The notes under the pieces were generated by a model. It was not told where the DNA came from. It saw only the letters and a list, made by a program, of their open reading frames with translations, and searched no databases. Source: Chloroflexota bacterium (GTDB lineage Bacteria > Chloroflexota > Dehalococcoidia > DSTF01 > JACRBR01). From it: a DNA stretch of 6,961 nucleotides. Positions 1-5,985 of the stretch are shown here, piece by piece (position 1 is the stretch's first letter; each line of letters opens with the position of its first letter). The stretch is from positions 1 to 6,961 of the forward strand of contig JANXYW010000114.1 of assembly GCA_025355835.1 (NCBI GenBank), in the 5' to 3' direction. The translations under genes were made by a program, and so were the position numbers.

Positions 1-1
1 G

Positions 2-76
2 AAACAGAACGATCAAGTCAAACACGGCTTCGCAGTGGCATCCGGTGTGGCCAGTCTGCTCACGAAGCTCGGTTGA
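2..76 (+). CDS. Possible C-terminal end of a gene entering from the left edge
   Basis: Reading frame 2 is open from the left edge to a TGA at 74-76 and gives 24 residues ending in HGFAVASGVASLLTKLG. The composition looks protein-like (alternating hydrophobic and small residues, an amphipathic helix end), and the frame would converge on the minus-strand lipoprotein gene. About 15 of 24 third positions are G or C, which is weak support. The fragment is too short to assign a family. If the island interpretation of this end of the window is right, this would be a gene of the integrated element. It could also be chance, because frame 1 is open here too. Confidence 0.3.
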   Translation, partial: KQNDQVKHGFAVASGVASLLTKLG

Positions 77-122
77 AATCGGCGCGCGCCACGCAGAGCA
101 CCACGGTAAGCGACAAGCGCCA

Positions 123-455
123 CTATCGCCCGTCCTGCGGCCACACGTCGCCGACAGTGACGGACACACGCGGCGATACCTCAATCGTGTACGAGCCGCC
201 GCTGCCTGTCCTAACTGTGATCTCCCGACGAACCCGATAGTGGCTCAAGTAGATGTCGCTGGCTTCGGGCTGTAAGAAGCGTTGGCAATACTCGCCTGTC
301 ATGGCACGCGGCGGCTCGCCGCTGACGCAACGAAGCACGACGTTCACCACGCGGTCAGGCTCTTGTTCGCGTTCGGCGCTGGCTCCGCCGCAAGCCGCGA
401 TCAGCAGGGCGGATACCAGTAGCGCGGCGAGCACCGGAGTGGCCCTTTGTTCCAT
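123..455 (-). CDS. Small putative lipoprotein of unknown function
   Basis: This is a 110-residue protein with a lipoprotein signal peptide: a short basic n-region (MEQR), a hydrophobic stretch at about residues 6-19, and a lipobox L-I-A-A-C with the acylated Cys at residue 22, followed by GGA. It should be exported, lipid-modified and held at the outer face of the cytoplasmic membrane. The mature part (about 88 residues) has two more cysteines and ends in beta-strand-like sequence (REITVRTGSGGSYTIEVSP, then VTVGDVWP). No enzyme motif is seen and I do not recognise a family. The ATG at 455 is preferred to the upstream ATG at 482 because it gives a normal signal-peptide n-region; neither has a clear Shine-Dalgarno sequence. 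The gene is divergent from the XRE regulator, and the palindrome at 485-507 lies just upstream, so it may be a target of that regulator. Confidence 0.7.
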   Translation of the reverse strand: MEQRATPVLAALLVSALLIAACGGASAEREQEPDRVVNVVLRCVSGEPPRAMTGEYCQRFLQPEASDIYLSHYRVRREITVRTGSGGSYTIEVSPRVSVTVGDVWPQDGR

Positions 456-484
456 GTAGGGATCATCGGCAATGAGACTCATAG

Positions 485-507
485 TATGTAGACGTTTCGT
501 CTACATA
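485..507. promoter_or_regulatory. Palindromic operator between divergent genes
   Basis: Two perfect 10-bp arms (TATGTAGACG and its reverse complement) are separated by TTT; pairing breaks at 484/508. The dyad sits 29 bp upstream of the lipoprotein ATG (455) and 26 bp upstream of the regulator's GTG (534). This is where a homodimeric XRE protein would bind to control itself and the divergent gene. No good -35/-10 pair can be read, but TACTAT on the minus strand overlaps the edge of the dyad and could be a -10. Binding by the adjacent regulator is inferred from position and symmetry only. Confidence 0.6.
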
Positions 508-533
508 GCGTCAGCTTGGTTTCGAGGCGAACT

Positions 534-752
534 GTGCCACGAGCCAAGCCTGACATTCGCACCAGATTCGGTACCCGGCTTCGGAGCCTGAGGGAGCAAC
601 GCGGCCTATCCCAAGAGGCGTTGGCGTTCCGTTCCGGTTTACACAGAACGTACGTGAGTAGCGCCGAACGGGGCGAGCGGAACGTCTCGCTGGTTAACCT
701 AGACCGCCTTGCGTCGGCGCTGGGCATTCCGCTGCGCGAGTTGGTGCCGTAG
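534..752 (+). CDS. XRE/Cro-type HTH regulator, restriction-modification controller-like
   Basis: This 72-residue protein is a single helix-turn-helix domain with almost nothing else. Residues 10-20 (RFGTRLRSLRE) form the first helix, 24-47 the HTH (LSQEALAFRSGLHRTY, then ERGERN at 45-50), and the end LASALGIPLREL closes the five-helix fold. The GLHRTY...ERGERNxSLxNLxxLAxAL pattern is typical of small dimeric repressors that include the C (controller) proteins of restriction-modification systems. The GTG at 534 is chosen because GAGG (524-527) lies 6 nt upstream; a TTG at 516 would add six residues but has no such site. The palindrome upstream suggests autoregulation. No methyltransferase or endonuclease gene is visible, so a controller role is inference; it could equally be a phage-type or toxin-antitoxin regulator. 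Codon use (AGA, CTA and TTA present) is looser than in the SDR and Rieske genes, as expected for acquired DNA. Confidence 0.8.
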   Translation: MPRAKPDIRTRFGTRLRSLREQRGLSQEALAFRSGLHRTYVSSAERGERNVSLVNLDRLASALGIPLRELVP

Positions 753-886
753 ACGGTTAAGCCTCTCTCGTGCTGGCCGATCCCGAACGGGAATTTCGTG
801 AAAATTCTGCGCGGACATGTACTCGCGTTCAGTAGGCGAGCGACGTTAGATGCTGACCCCCACCCCCGTCCGCCTCAGCGCTGCCC

Positions 887-911
887 TGACAGCAACCGTT
901 GACAGCAACCG
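887..911 (+). repeat. Two tandem 12-bp direct repeats near the tRNA fragment
   Basis: TGACAGCAACCG occurs at 887-898 and again at 900-911, a 13-bp period, about 105 bp to the left of the tRNA-Cys fragment. Short direct repeats 50-200 bp from an attachment core are typical arm-type binding sites of tyrosine recombinases, so these could be arm sites of the element's integrase. Two copies alone could also be a chance duplication. The rest of the 753-1014 interval holds no convincing gene; it has a second pair of GGATCA repeats (940-945, 949-954) and a weak CGTGT...ACACG dyad (921-940). Confidence 0.4.
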
Positions 912-1014
912 GCGTACCGACGTGTGTTCGCGGGTACACGGATCAGAGGGATCACGGCGCGACGTAGGTTCGGATATGCCCGGCGGTGCATGGCTCTACA
1001 CGTCCGAAGTAGAA

Positions 1015-1058
1015 CTGCAAAACCCCCATCACCGGTTCGAATCCGGTCGTCGCCTCCA
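1015..1058 (+). pseudogene. 3' fragment of tRNA-Cys(GCA), probable attachment-site remnant
   Basis: The sequence reads as the 3' part of a tRNA. It has an anticodon loop CTGCAAA (1015-1021, anticodon GCA), the 3' anticodon stem ACCCC (1022-1026), a short variable region, a T-arm ACCGG-TTCGAAT-CCGGT (1031-1047), the acceptor strand CGTCGCC (1048-1054), discriminator T (1055) and an encoded CCA (1056-1058). Discriminator U73 with a GCA anticodon identifies tRNA-Cys. The 5' half is absent: the anticodon stem partner GGGGT is not upstream, and neither is a D-arm or an acceptor strand GGCGACG. Identity starts exactly at the anticodon loop, a usual crossover point of tyrosine recombinases. In an integration event such a fragment marks the end opposite to the regenerated, complete tRNA. 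With this orientation the element lies to the left and the old chromosome to the right. Confidence 0.75.
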
Positions 1059-1069
1059 ACGATGCAGAT

Positions 1070-1105
1070 ACGAAAGCCGCTCGGCGAGAGCGGCTTTCGT
1101 GTTTT
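1070..1105 (+). terminator. Intrinsic terminator downstream of the tRNA-Cys fragment
   Basis: A perfect 13-bp stem (ACGAAAGCCGCTC at 1070-1082 and its complement at 1088-1100) closes a 5-nt loop GGCGA and is followed by GTTTT. The U-tract is on the plus strand, so it ends plus-strand transcription. It starts 12 nt after the tRNA CCA end and was most likely the native terminator of the intact tRNA-Cys gene, left on the chromosomal side. It also lies between the ends of the converging left and beta-helix regions, but in the minus direction no T-run follows. Confidence 0.85.
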
Positions 1106-1140
1106 CGACATCGCTGAAGCAATCGAGTTGCAATCGGACC

Positions 1141-1817
1141 CTACTGCGTATTCCCCCAGGGATTCGTCGCCGCATTCGCGGCAGTGATCGGACCCGCATT
1201 GTTGGCGGCGTCGATCGAGTAGTTCGTGCTCGCCGCCTGGTTCACGTTTCCGGTCGAACTGTTCCTCACGACGGTGTTCTTGCTTCCTGCCACGACGATG
1301 CCGATGCCCGTGTTGACGAACGTGCTGTTGTCGTCGATGGTATTGAAGCTGCCTGTTACCTGAATACCGGGGCCGGCCGTGCCCGATGCCGTGTTGTGCG
1401 TGATGCGGTTGCCAGCGCTCGGTACAATCACCCCGCTCGCGCTCTGTAAGGTACCGCTGTCGCTCACCGTATTGTCACTCACGATCGATTCACCGCCATT
1501 GACTTGGATACCAGACGACTTGCTGAAGTTCACGGTGTTGTCGTGTACGTTCGACTGGGAATTGACGAGGAGTCCCAATAAGTTCGAGTCGACCAAGCAC
1601 GAGTCAACCTCGCCCTGCTGGACGGTGATCCCTATGTTGGAGTTGTCGTCCGCCACGCAGTGGCTGAGGGAGCCTTCATAGATACTGAGCCCAGTCGCGT
1701 CAGCTGATGTACTGCATGCCGATACGGTGGCAAAGGCTGCGATCACACCGACGTTGCCGTCGAAGTCAGCAGTACGAGAAGCAAGGTGTTGAAGCGGTTC
1801 GAGATGGATACGAACAT
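1141..1817 (-). CDS. Short right-handed beta-helix repeat protein, frameshifted after its signal peptide
   Basis: The body (1141 to about 1745) is made of parallel beta-helix (PbH1/NosD-like) rungs rich in Asn, Ser, Gly and Thr, such as SNVHDNTVNFSKSSGIQVNG, ESIVSDNTVSDSG and NRITHNTASGTAGPGIQV. It ends in NYSIDAANNAGPITAANAAT and NPWGNTQ, the usual C-terminal end of secreted beta-helix proteins. The body frame opens at an ATG at 1845 with no ribosome binding site and a non-signal N-terminus. In another frame an ATG at 1817, with GGAGG 4 nt upstream, encodes a good signal peptide (core NTLLLVLLTSTA) but stops at TGA 1743-1745. Joining them needs one -1 shift, or loss of 2 nt such as a doubled TG in GTGTGATC. 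This is either a sequence error or a pseudogene. The joined protein (about 225 residues) is short for the family. Likely exported; function unknown. Confidence 0.7.
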
Positions 1818-1985
1818 GAAGCCTCCGGGCTGGCGCGGTCGGCATTCGGGGATGACGTCACGCTACTGCGCAGGCGATCGCAAATCAAGCGCTACTTGAC
1901 GGCGTGCCTTGAACGATGACTACATTCGGGTGGGCTCACGCCTACTTGTCGGCGCCAATCTTCCGTCGCTCGCCGCTTCCGAACG

Positions 1986-3020
1986 TTAGGGCGCGAGCGC
2001 TGCCGCCGTCGCGCGCAACACCAACTCCTGCACGTACGCGACTCCCGCCTCGTGGCGCGGGCTAAGCAGCCCACCCCCGTAGAGTCCGGACGCGTAGTTG
2101 CGCTGTACCACCTCACAGATGACGCGATCCTCGTCGAGGATGGCCGTCGATGAAGCCACGGACGCCTCGATTTCGTCTGCGCCCGTGCCTTCGGCGAAGA
2201 AGAAGACGTACTCGATCTGTGTTTCGCCGGCCCCGACGGGCGCGTACGTTTCGAGGCACATGCCGTTCGGATAGAGGTTGAGCGCGAGCCCGGGGAAGCG
2301 CCACAGCCACGTGCCCGAAGTGACCGCGCCTTCGCGCGCCGGCGCCCGATGCACACAGTAGCCCTCGCGAACATCGACTTCGTATCGACGCGCATCAATC
2401 TGGCGATTGAGCCCAGGATGCACAAGCGGGATGTGATAGCCCTCCTGATAGTTCTCTGCGTACACCTTCCAGTTTGCCGAGATCCGATGGCTCGATCGAC
2501 GAACGGGGCGGAACGACTCCATCGCGTAGCCGTCGCACTCGCCCGCGAAGCCGCCAAGCCAGTCGACGAGCGCGGGCGCGCCGCGCTCAAGATTCACGAA
2601 CACGAGCCCGCGCCACGCTTCAACGCGCACATCGTGCAACGATAGCCCGTCGCGCGGCAGAGCGTCGTCGCCGAAGTCGCGAGCGGTCTGAAGCGCGCCA
2701 TCGAGCCCATATGACCAGCCGTGGTAGCGACAGACGAACCCTTTGCAACTGCCCCCGCCGTCCCAAACGAGCGGACCACCTCGATGCCGACACACATTTT
2801 GGAACCCTCGAAGAGTCCCGGCGTCGTTAACCACAACGATCGGATACCCGGCGACAGTAGTCGCGACGTAGCTACCTGGCGACGAGAGCTGCACCGTGTC
2901 CGCCGCGAACGCCCACTCACGGGCAAAGATCGCCTGCCGCTCCCGCTCGTACACGACAGGATCGACGTATGCGGAAGCGGGCAGCATCGTCGCGACGGCC
3001 GAACGAGACGAAGCCTGCAC
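1986..3020 (-). CDS. Rieske non-haem iron oxygenase, alpha subunit
   Basis: This 344-residue protein is the catalytic subunit of a ring-hydroxylating or Rieske-type monooxygenase; it takes electrons from a separate reductase and inserts oxygen from O2. The Rieske [2Fe-2S] motif is complete: Cys77-x-His79, 17 residues, Cys97-x2-His100 (CRHRGG...CRYHGW). The catalytic domain has NWKVYAENYQEGYHIPLVHP at 183-202, giving mononuclear iron ligands His196 and His201. Asp298 in EDRVICEVVQRN is the probable third ligand, and Glu189 sits near the usual electron bridge between centres. The EDxxxCExVQ block and the single-subunit layout recall the GbcA/CntA (quaternary amine) branch, but the substrate is not predictable. 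The protein is slightly shorter than the common 370-430 residues. The GTG start at 3020 is chosen for its strong AGGAGGAG 5-7 nt upstream. No beta subunit, ferredoxin or reductase lies in the window. It is the last gene of the MOSC-DinB-Rieske run; cytoplasmic. Confidence 0.92.
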   Translation of the reverse strand: MQASSRSAVATMLPASAYVDPVVYERERQAIFAREWAFAADTVQLSSPGSYVATTVAGYPIVVVNDAGTLRGFQNVCRHRGGPLVWDGGGSCKGFVCRYHGWSYGLDGALQTARDFGDDALPRDGLSLHDVRVEAWRGLVFVNLERGAPALVDWLGGFAGECDGYAMESFRPVRRSSHRISANWKVYAENYQEGYHIPLVHPGLNRQIDARRYEVDVREGYCVHRAPAREGAVTSGTWLWRFPGLALNLYPNGMCLETYAPVGAGETQIEYVFFFAEGTGADEIEASVASSTAILDEDRVICEVVQRNYASGLYGGGLLSPRHEAGVAYVQELVLRATAAALAP

Positions 3021-3091
3021 TATCGCTCCTCCTTACTGCGTCAGCCTGATCGAACCCATCGTACAGGGGCGCGTTCGCGGATGGCGATCCC

Positions 3092-3679
3092 CTACCCCTT
3101 CGCCATCCCGCTCATCGCAGCCTGATACCCGCTCACGAACGGGTTCGCCAGCCACGCCTGCAGCGCCGCGTCGCTGGCGCGCTCCGGCAGCGCCTTCAGC
3201 ATGTCGGCTGTATGGATCGGGTCGTGCTGCGCCCAGCCGACGAGGAACGCCTTAAGCGGAAAGTCCGCTGACCCGCGCTTGGGGTCGCTGAAGTGCATCA
3301 GCCGGCCGACCTGTTCTTCGTCTAGCGATGCGAACGCGGCGATCAGCGTGTCACGATTCATCGACGCCTCATCGAAGATCTGCTGCATCGACCAACTCCG
3401 CCGCTCCGCGACCTGCGCGTCGTTCCACACATCAAGGTCGAACGGCGCACCGGCGGCGTCCTGCGTCATGCTGATCTGCTCGCCGCGTTCCAGCCTGCCC
3501 ACGTAGCCGATGAACAAGGAATCGAGCGTACTCAGATGCGACGCGAAATCCTTCACGACCCATGTGCTGTCCGGCACCGCCCGCGTCAGCTCGTCTTCCG
3601 ACAGCGAGAAGCAGAACTCCTGGAACTTCCGCCTGTTCTCGCGGATGACGGGCGTAACTTGCTCAACGGTGTCGTTCAT
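3092..3679 (-). CDS. DinB/maleylpyruvate-isomerase-like four-helix protein
   Basis: This 195-residue, all-helical cytoplasmic protein resembles the DinB/YfiT and mycothiol-dependent maleylpyruvate isomerase N-terminal superfamily. Three histidines sit where the metal triad of the family is expected: His48 in KDFASHLSTLDSLF, and His152 and His156 in WAQHDPIHTADML. The STWVVKDFASHL stretch is the usual helix-2 signature. Family members are metal-dependent thiol transferases, isomerases or hydrolases, and many are uncharacterised, so the reaction here is not known. The ATG at 3679 is preferred to an upstream start at 3739 because AAGGAG lies 6-7 nt before it and the longer form would overlap the end of the MOSC gene. 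It follows the MOSC gene by 40 nt and precedes the Rieske gene by 71 nt on the same strand, so co-transcription is likely. Confidence 0.75.
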   Translation of the reverse strand: MNDTVEQVTPVIRENRRKFQEFCFSLSEDELTRAVPDSTWVVKDFASHLSTLDSLFIGYVGRLERGEQISMTQDAAGAPFDLDVWNDAQVAERRSWSMQQIFDEASMNRDTLIAAFASLDEEQVGRLMHFSDPKRGSADFPLKAFLVGWAQHDPIHTADMLKALPERASDAALQAWLANPFVSGYQAAMSGMAKG

Positions 3680-3719
3680 CCGTATCTCCTTAGTGCTTGC
3701 TCTCAGATGGGCAGGCGGC

Positions 3720-4472
3720 CTACAGCGGCACAACGTCATCGCCCACGGCGATCTCGCCCGGAGTTTCTACGCCTGCGTACACCCCAAAGTTCACTTCTTT
3801 CGACTTCATCGGCCGGTATGCAGCGATCATCTTCAGCGTGCTCATGTCGCGCTCGCCCGTATCCGGATCGTGCGTGATGATCGCGCAGCGCGGATCCGCC
3901 ATCGCCACGTGCACCACCGCGGCGCCCATACGCACGCGGCCGCCGATCCACGCGTCCTCGCCATGCGCATCGCAGCCAGAGATGTAGAAGTTCGGCCGGA
4001 ACCGCCGCTCCTCGATCGACGACTCACCGGAGTTCGCACGCAGCGCCGCGATGGATGCCTCCGAGCAGATCGATACGGGGAACCCGTCGAACGCAGACTT
4101 CGCTGCGCGCACCAACCGCAGCGGCATGCCCGCGAACGCCGACATCGCCGCGTCCCACGGCCCGTCGACCAGAAACCCCTCGACGTCGCGCGTCCCGAAG
4201 AAGCGCGACATGATCGGCTCGCCGTTCGTCGGCGCACCCTCGACGACGCGCCCGTCCGGAAACTCCAGGCGAAGCGCATCCGGATCACGCGTGAACACCG
4301 CCCGCACTTGCGTCAGCGATGCCACCTCGCGCTGCGTCACCAACCGCGCTTTGTCGCTGATCAGGAAGAACCGCCGATCCTCGACGATCCCGTGCTTGCC
4401 TAGCATCGTGTGCTCCAACCGCTGCAACGCGAGCGACTTCACGGGCGAGACGTAGATGGCTTCAACACGCAT
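3720..4472 (-). CDS. MOSC domain protein (MOSC_N + MOSC, YcbX/mARC-like)
   Basis: This 250-residue protein has an N-terminal MOSC_N beta-barrel (VEAIYVSPVKSL at 3-14, then GIVEDRRFFLISD at 28-40) and a C-terminal MOSC domain. The candidate molybdenum-cofactor ligand Cys196 lies in ADPRCAIITHDPDTGERD, the RC-x5-DPxTGExD pattern of the YcbX/mARC group. RFRPNFYISG at 157-166 is the other conserved MOSC block. Related proteins bind sulfurated Moco and reduce N-hydroxylated compounds with electrons from a partner; unlike E. coli YcbX there is no C-terminal [2Fe-2S] ferredoxin domain, so a separate donor would be needed. The ATG at 4472 has GGAGG 4 nt upstream; the frame remains open further but only as antisense to the SDR gene. 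It is the first gene of the minus-strand run and divergent from the SDR. Function here is by family only. Confidence 0.9.
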   Translation of the reverse strand: MRVEAIYVSPVKSLALQRLEHTMLGKHGIVEDRRFFLISDKARLVTQREVASLTQVRAVFTRDPDALRLEFPDGRVVEGAPTNGEPIMSRFFGTRDVEGFLVDGPWDAAMSAFAGMPLRLVRAAKSAFDGFPVSICSEASIAALRANSGESSIEERRFRPNFYISGCDAHGEDAWIGGRVRMGAAVVHVAMADPRCAIITHDPDTGERDMSTLKMIAAYRPMKSKEVNFGVYAGVETPGEIAVGDDVVPL

Positions 4473-4566
4473 ATGGCCTCCGCCGAAGTCTGGGCCGCTC
4501 GAACGTATGAGGCAAGCGTGGCATGATGTGGCTCCGCAACAAACGCAGCGCGAAGGAGACAACACG
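4473..4566. promoter_or_regulatory. Shared intergenic region between divergent MOSC and SDR genes
   Basis: The 94 bp between the two start codons must hold promoters for both directions. Ribosome binding sites are clear at both ends: GGAGG for the MOSC gene and GAAGGAG 8 nt before the SDR ATG. CATGAT at about 4523 on the plus strand could be a -10, but no good -35 goes with it, and no dyad symmetry stands out. The arrangement is real; the promoter positions are not resolved. Confidence 0.4.
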
Positions 4567-5424
4567 ATGGGCAAGCTCGACGGAAAAGTAGTCGTCGTCA
4601 CCGGCACCAGCCGAGGCATCGGCGCCGAGATCGCGCGCGTCTTCGCCGCCGAAGGCGGCAAAGTTGTCTGCGCCGCCCGCACACTGCACGAGGGCGACCA
4701 CGCATACGAAGGCTCGCTCGAAAAGACCGTCGCCGGCATCCGCGCCGACGGCGGCGAAGCGACGCCCGTCGCGGTCGACATCTCCGAAGAGTCGGAGTGC
4801 GAAAAGCTGATCAAGGCCGCGCACGATGCCTATGGCCCGGTTGACGTGCTCGTGAACAACGCTGCGCTCACCTATTTCATCCCCATCAAGGACTACCCAA
4901 CCAGCCGCTGGATGCGCTCCTGGGCCGTGAACTTCCACGCGCCGTTCATCCTCAGCAAGCTCGTGCTGCAAGACATGATCGAACGAAAGAGCGGCAGCAT
5001 CGTCAACATCTCGTCGGGCGCCGCCATCGGCCCCGGTCGCGGACCGTACAAGTCGAACCCGCGATTCGAAATGGGCGGCACCTGCTACGGCGCAGAGAAG
5101 GCAGCGCTTGAGCGCTTCTCGCAGGGCCTCGCCGCGGAGGTGTACCAGCACGGCGTCTCGGTGACGTGCTTCTCGCCGTCGCAGGTCGTGCCGACGGCCG
5201 GCACCGTCCACCACAAGCTCGTCCGCGGCCTCGACGACCCGAACGGCGAACCCGCATCGATCATGGCGCAAGCCGCGCTGCTCCTTGCGACGGAGCCGAT
5301 CGACAAAGTGAGCGGCCGCGTCACCTACAGCCAACAGATCCTGAAAGAGTTCGGCTGGATCGAAGCGGGCGCAGGCATCGGCGTCGATCCCGCCATGCGC
5401 GGCACCGGCTACAGCCAGATTTGA
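4567..5424 (+). CDS. Short-chain dehydrogenase/reductase (SDR family, classical type)
   Basis: This 285-residue NAD(P)-dependent oxidoreductase has a Rossmann fold. The cofactor motif TGTSRGIG is at 12-19, Asp71 of the DIS stretch is at the adenine site, NNAA at 97-100, the active-site Asn at 122 (VNFHAPF), and the catalytic Ser at 149/150 (IVNISSG) with Tyr174 and Lys178 (YGAEK). The segment between Ser and Tyr is longer than in most classical SDRs (about 24 residues, including PGRGPYKSNPRFEMGG), a small insertion near the substrate pocket. Arg37-Thr39 after the second strand suggests NADP preference, but weakly. The start at 4567 is set by the glycine motif distance and the GAAGGAG site; the frame is open upstream to 4456 but without support. 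A small GCTGC-TTT-GCAGC hairpin (5432-5444) follows but lacks a U-tract. Substrate unknown; it is divergent from the MOSC-DinB-Rieske run and may serve the same pathway. Confidence 0.92.
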   Translation: MGKLDGKVVVVTGTSRGIGAEIARVFAAEGGKVVCAARTLHEGDHAYEGSLEKTVAGIRADGGEATPVAVDISEESECEKLIKAAHDAYGPVDVLVNNAALTYFIPIKDYPTSRWMRSWAVNFHAPFILSKLVLQDMIERKSGSIVNISSGAAIGPGRGPYKSNPRFEMGGTCYGAEKAALERFSQGLAAEVYQHGVSVTCFSPSQVVPTAGTVHHKLVRGLDDPNGEPASIMAQAALLLATEPIDKVSGRVTYSQQILKEFGWIEAGAGIGVDPAMRGTGYSQI

Positions 5425-5500
5425 TATATTTGCTGCTTTGCAGCCACGCCCTACCTTGTTTCGCGGCTTGGCAGGCATTTGACCGTGTGAGGAGGGCCAA

Positions 5501-5839
5501 ATGAGACTTAACACAGATCGGCTGGCCTGTGCGTCGTGTGGGTTCGTGCCGGATAAGGTGACGCCCTACTGCCCCAAGTGCGCCAAAGGATGGCAAGGCG
5601 TGTCGAGCGACGGTGCCGCTGGAGACGCGACCGCGCCCAATGCGGCGACCGCCGGAACGCCGCCGCGTTACGAGTATCACGCCGTTGGCGTCAAGAGCAT
5701 TGCAAGCGCCATCGGCGTCGGTGCCGGTATCCAGTCGGAATGCGACAAGCGGGCCAAAGCAGGTTGGCGCCTCGCTTCGAGCCACTATGATGCGGACGAC
5801 AAACGGCACGTCCTCATCTTTGAGCGACCCGTCCACTGA
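5501..5839 (+). CDS. Zinc-ribbon plus DUF4177-like small protein
   Basis: This 112-residue protein has two parts. Residues 10-27 carry a zinc ribbon with Cys10-x2-Cys13 and Cys24-x2-Cys27 (CASCG...CPKC). A low-complexity Ala/Gly/Thr linker (about 33-54) leads to a C-terminal domain from about 56 that matches the DUF4177 pattern: YEYHAVGVKSI, a helix with CDKRAKAGWRLASSHYD, and a closing strand HVLIFERP. DUF4177 domains are small and of unknown biochemical role. No signal peptide, so probably cytoplasmic. GGAGGG lies 5-6 nt before the ATG, a strong ribosome binding site. It begins 76 nt after the SDR stop on the same strand; the gap has no strong terminator, so read-through is possible. Confidence 0.8.
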   Translation: MRLNTDRLACASCGFVPDKVTPYCPKCAKGWQGVSSDGAAGDATAPNAATAGTPPRYEYHAVGVKSIASAIGVGAGIQSECDKRAKAGWRLASSHYDADDKRHVLIFERPVH

Positions 5840-5985
5840 GCGCGAAATAACCGAGCCTGACCAGTCACCGCAGCGCGCTCGGACAGAAGCGAACAAGATC
5901 GCTCTGGCTCAACCCACGCGAATCCGTACCGCCGCGACGTGCGTACCCATCTCGAAACAAGTATGGAACGCAAAGGGGAGCAAGC

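Noticed and set aside
857..868. Short match to the tRNA-Leu 3' end (CCCACCCCCG) as a second attachment site
   Set aside because: Only 10 low-complexity bases agree and the T-loop is absent.
956..1058. Possible full tRNA-Cys with a 5' half starting near GCGACG (959-964)
   Set aside because: Six bases could pair with the acceptor 3' strand, but the span is about 100 nt, there is no D-arm, and the partner of the anticodon stem is missing.
875..1111. Minus-strand frame containing DDRIRTGD
   Set aside because: This peptide is a common artefact of translating the T-arm of a tRNA gene in reverse.
850..1449. Plus-strand frame of 199 codons
   Set aside because: It runs through the tRNA fragment, the terminator hairpin and the antisense of the beta-helix gene; its Arg-rich composition is typical of shadow frames.
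1892..2590. 232-codon minus-strand frame in the Rieske region
   Set aside because: Arg/Ser-rich shadow of the Rieske gene in another frame.
4462..5514. 350-codon minus-strand frame opposite the SDR
   Set aside because: It is antisense to a gene with intact SDR motifs; long antisense frames are expected at this GC content, and it has no recognisable domain.
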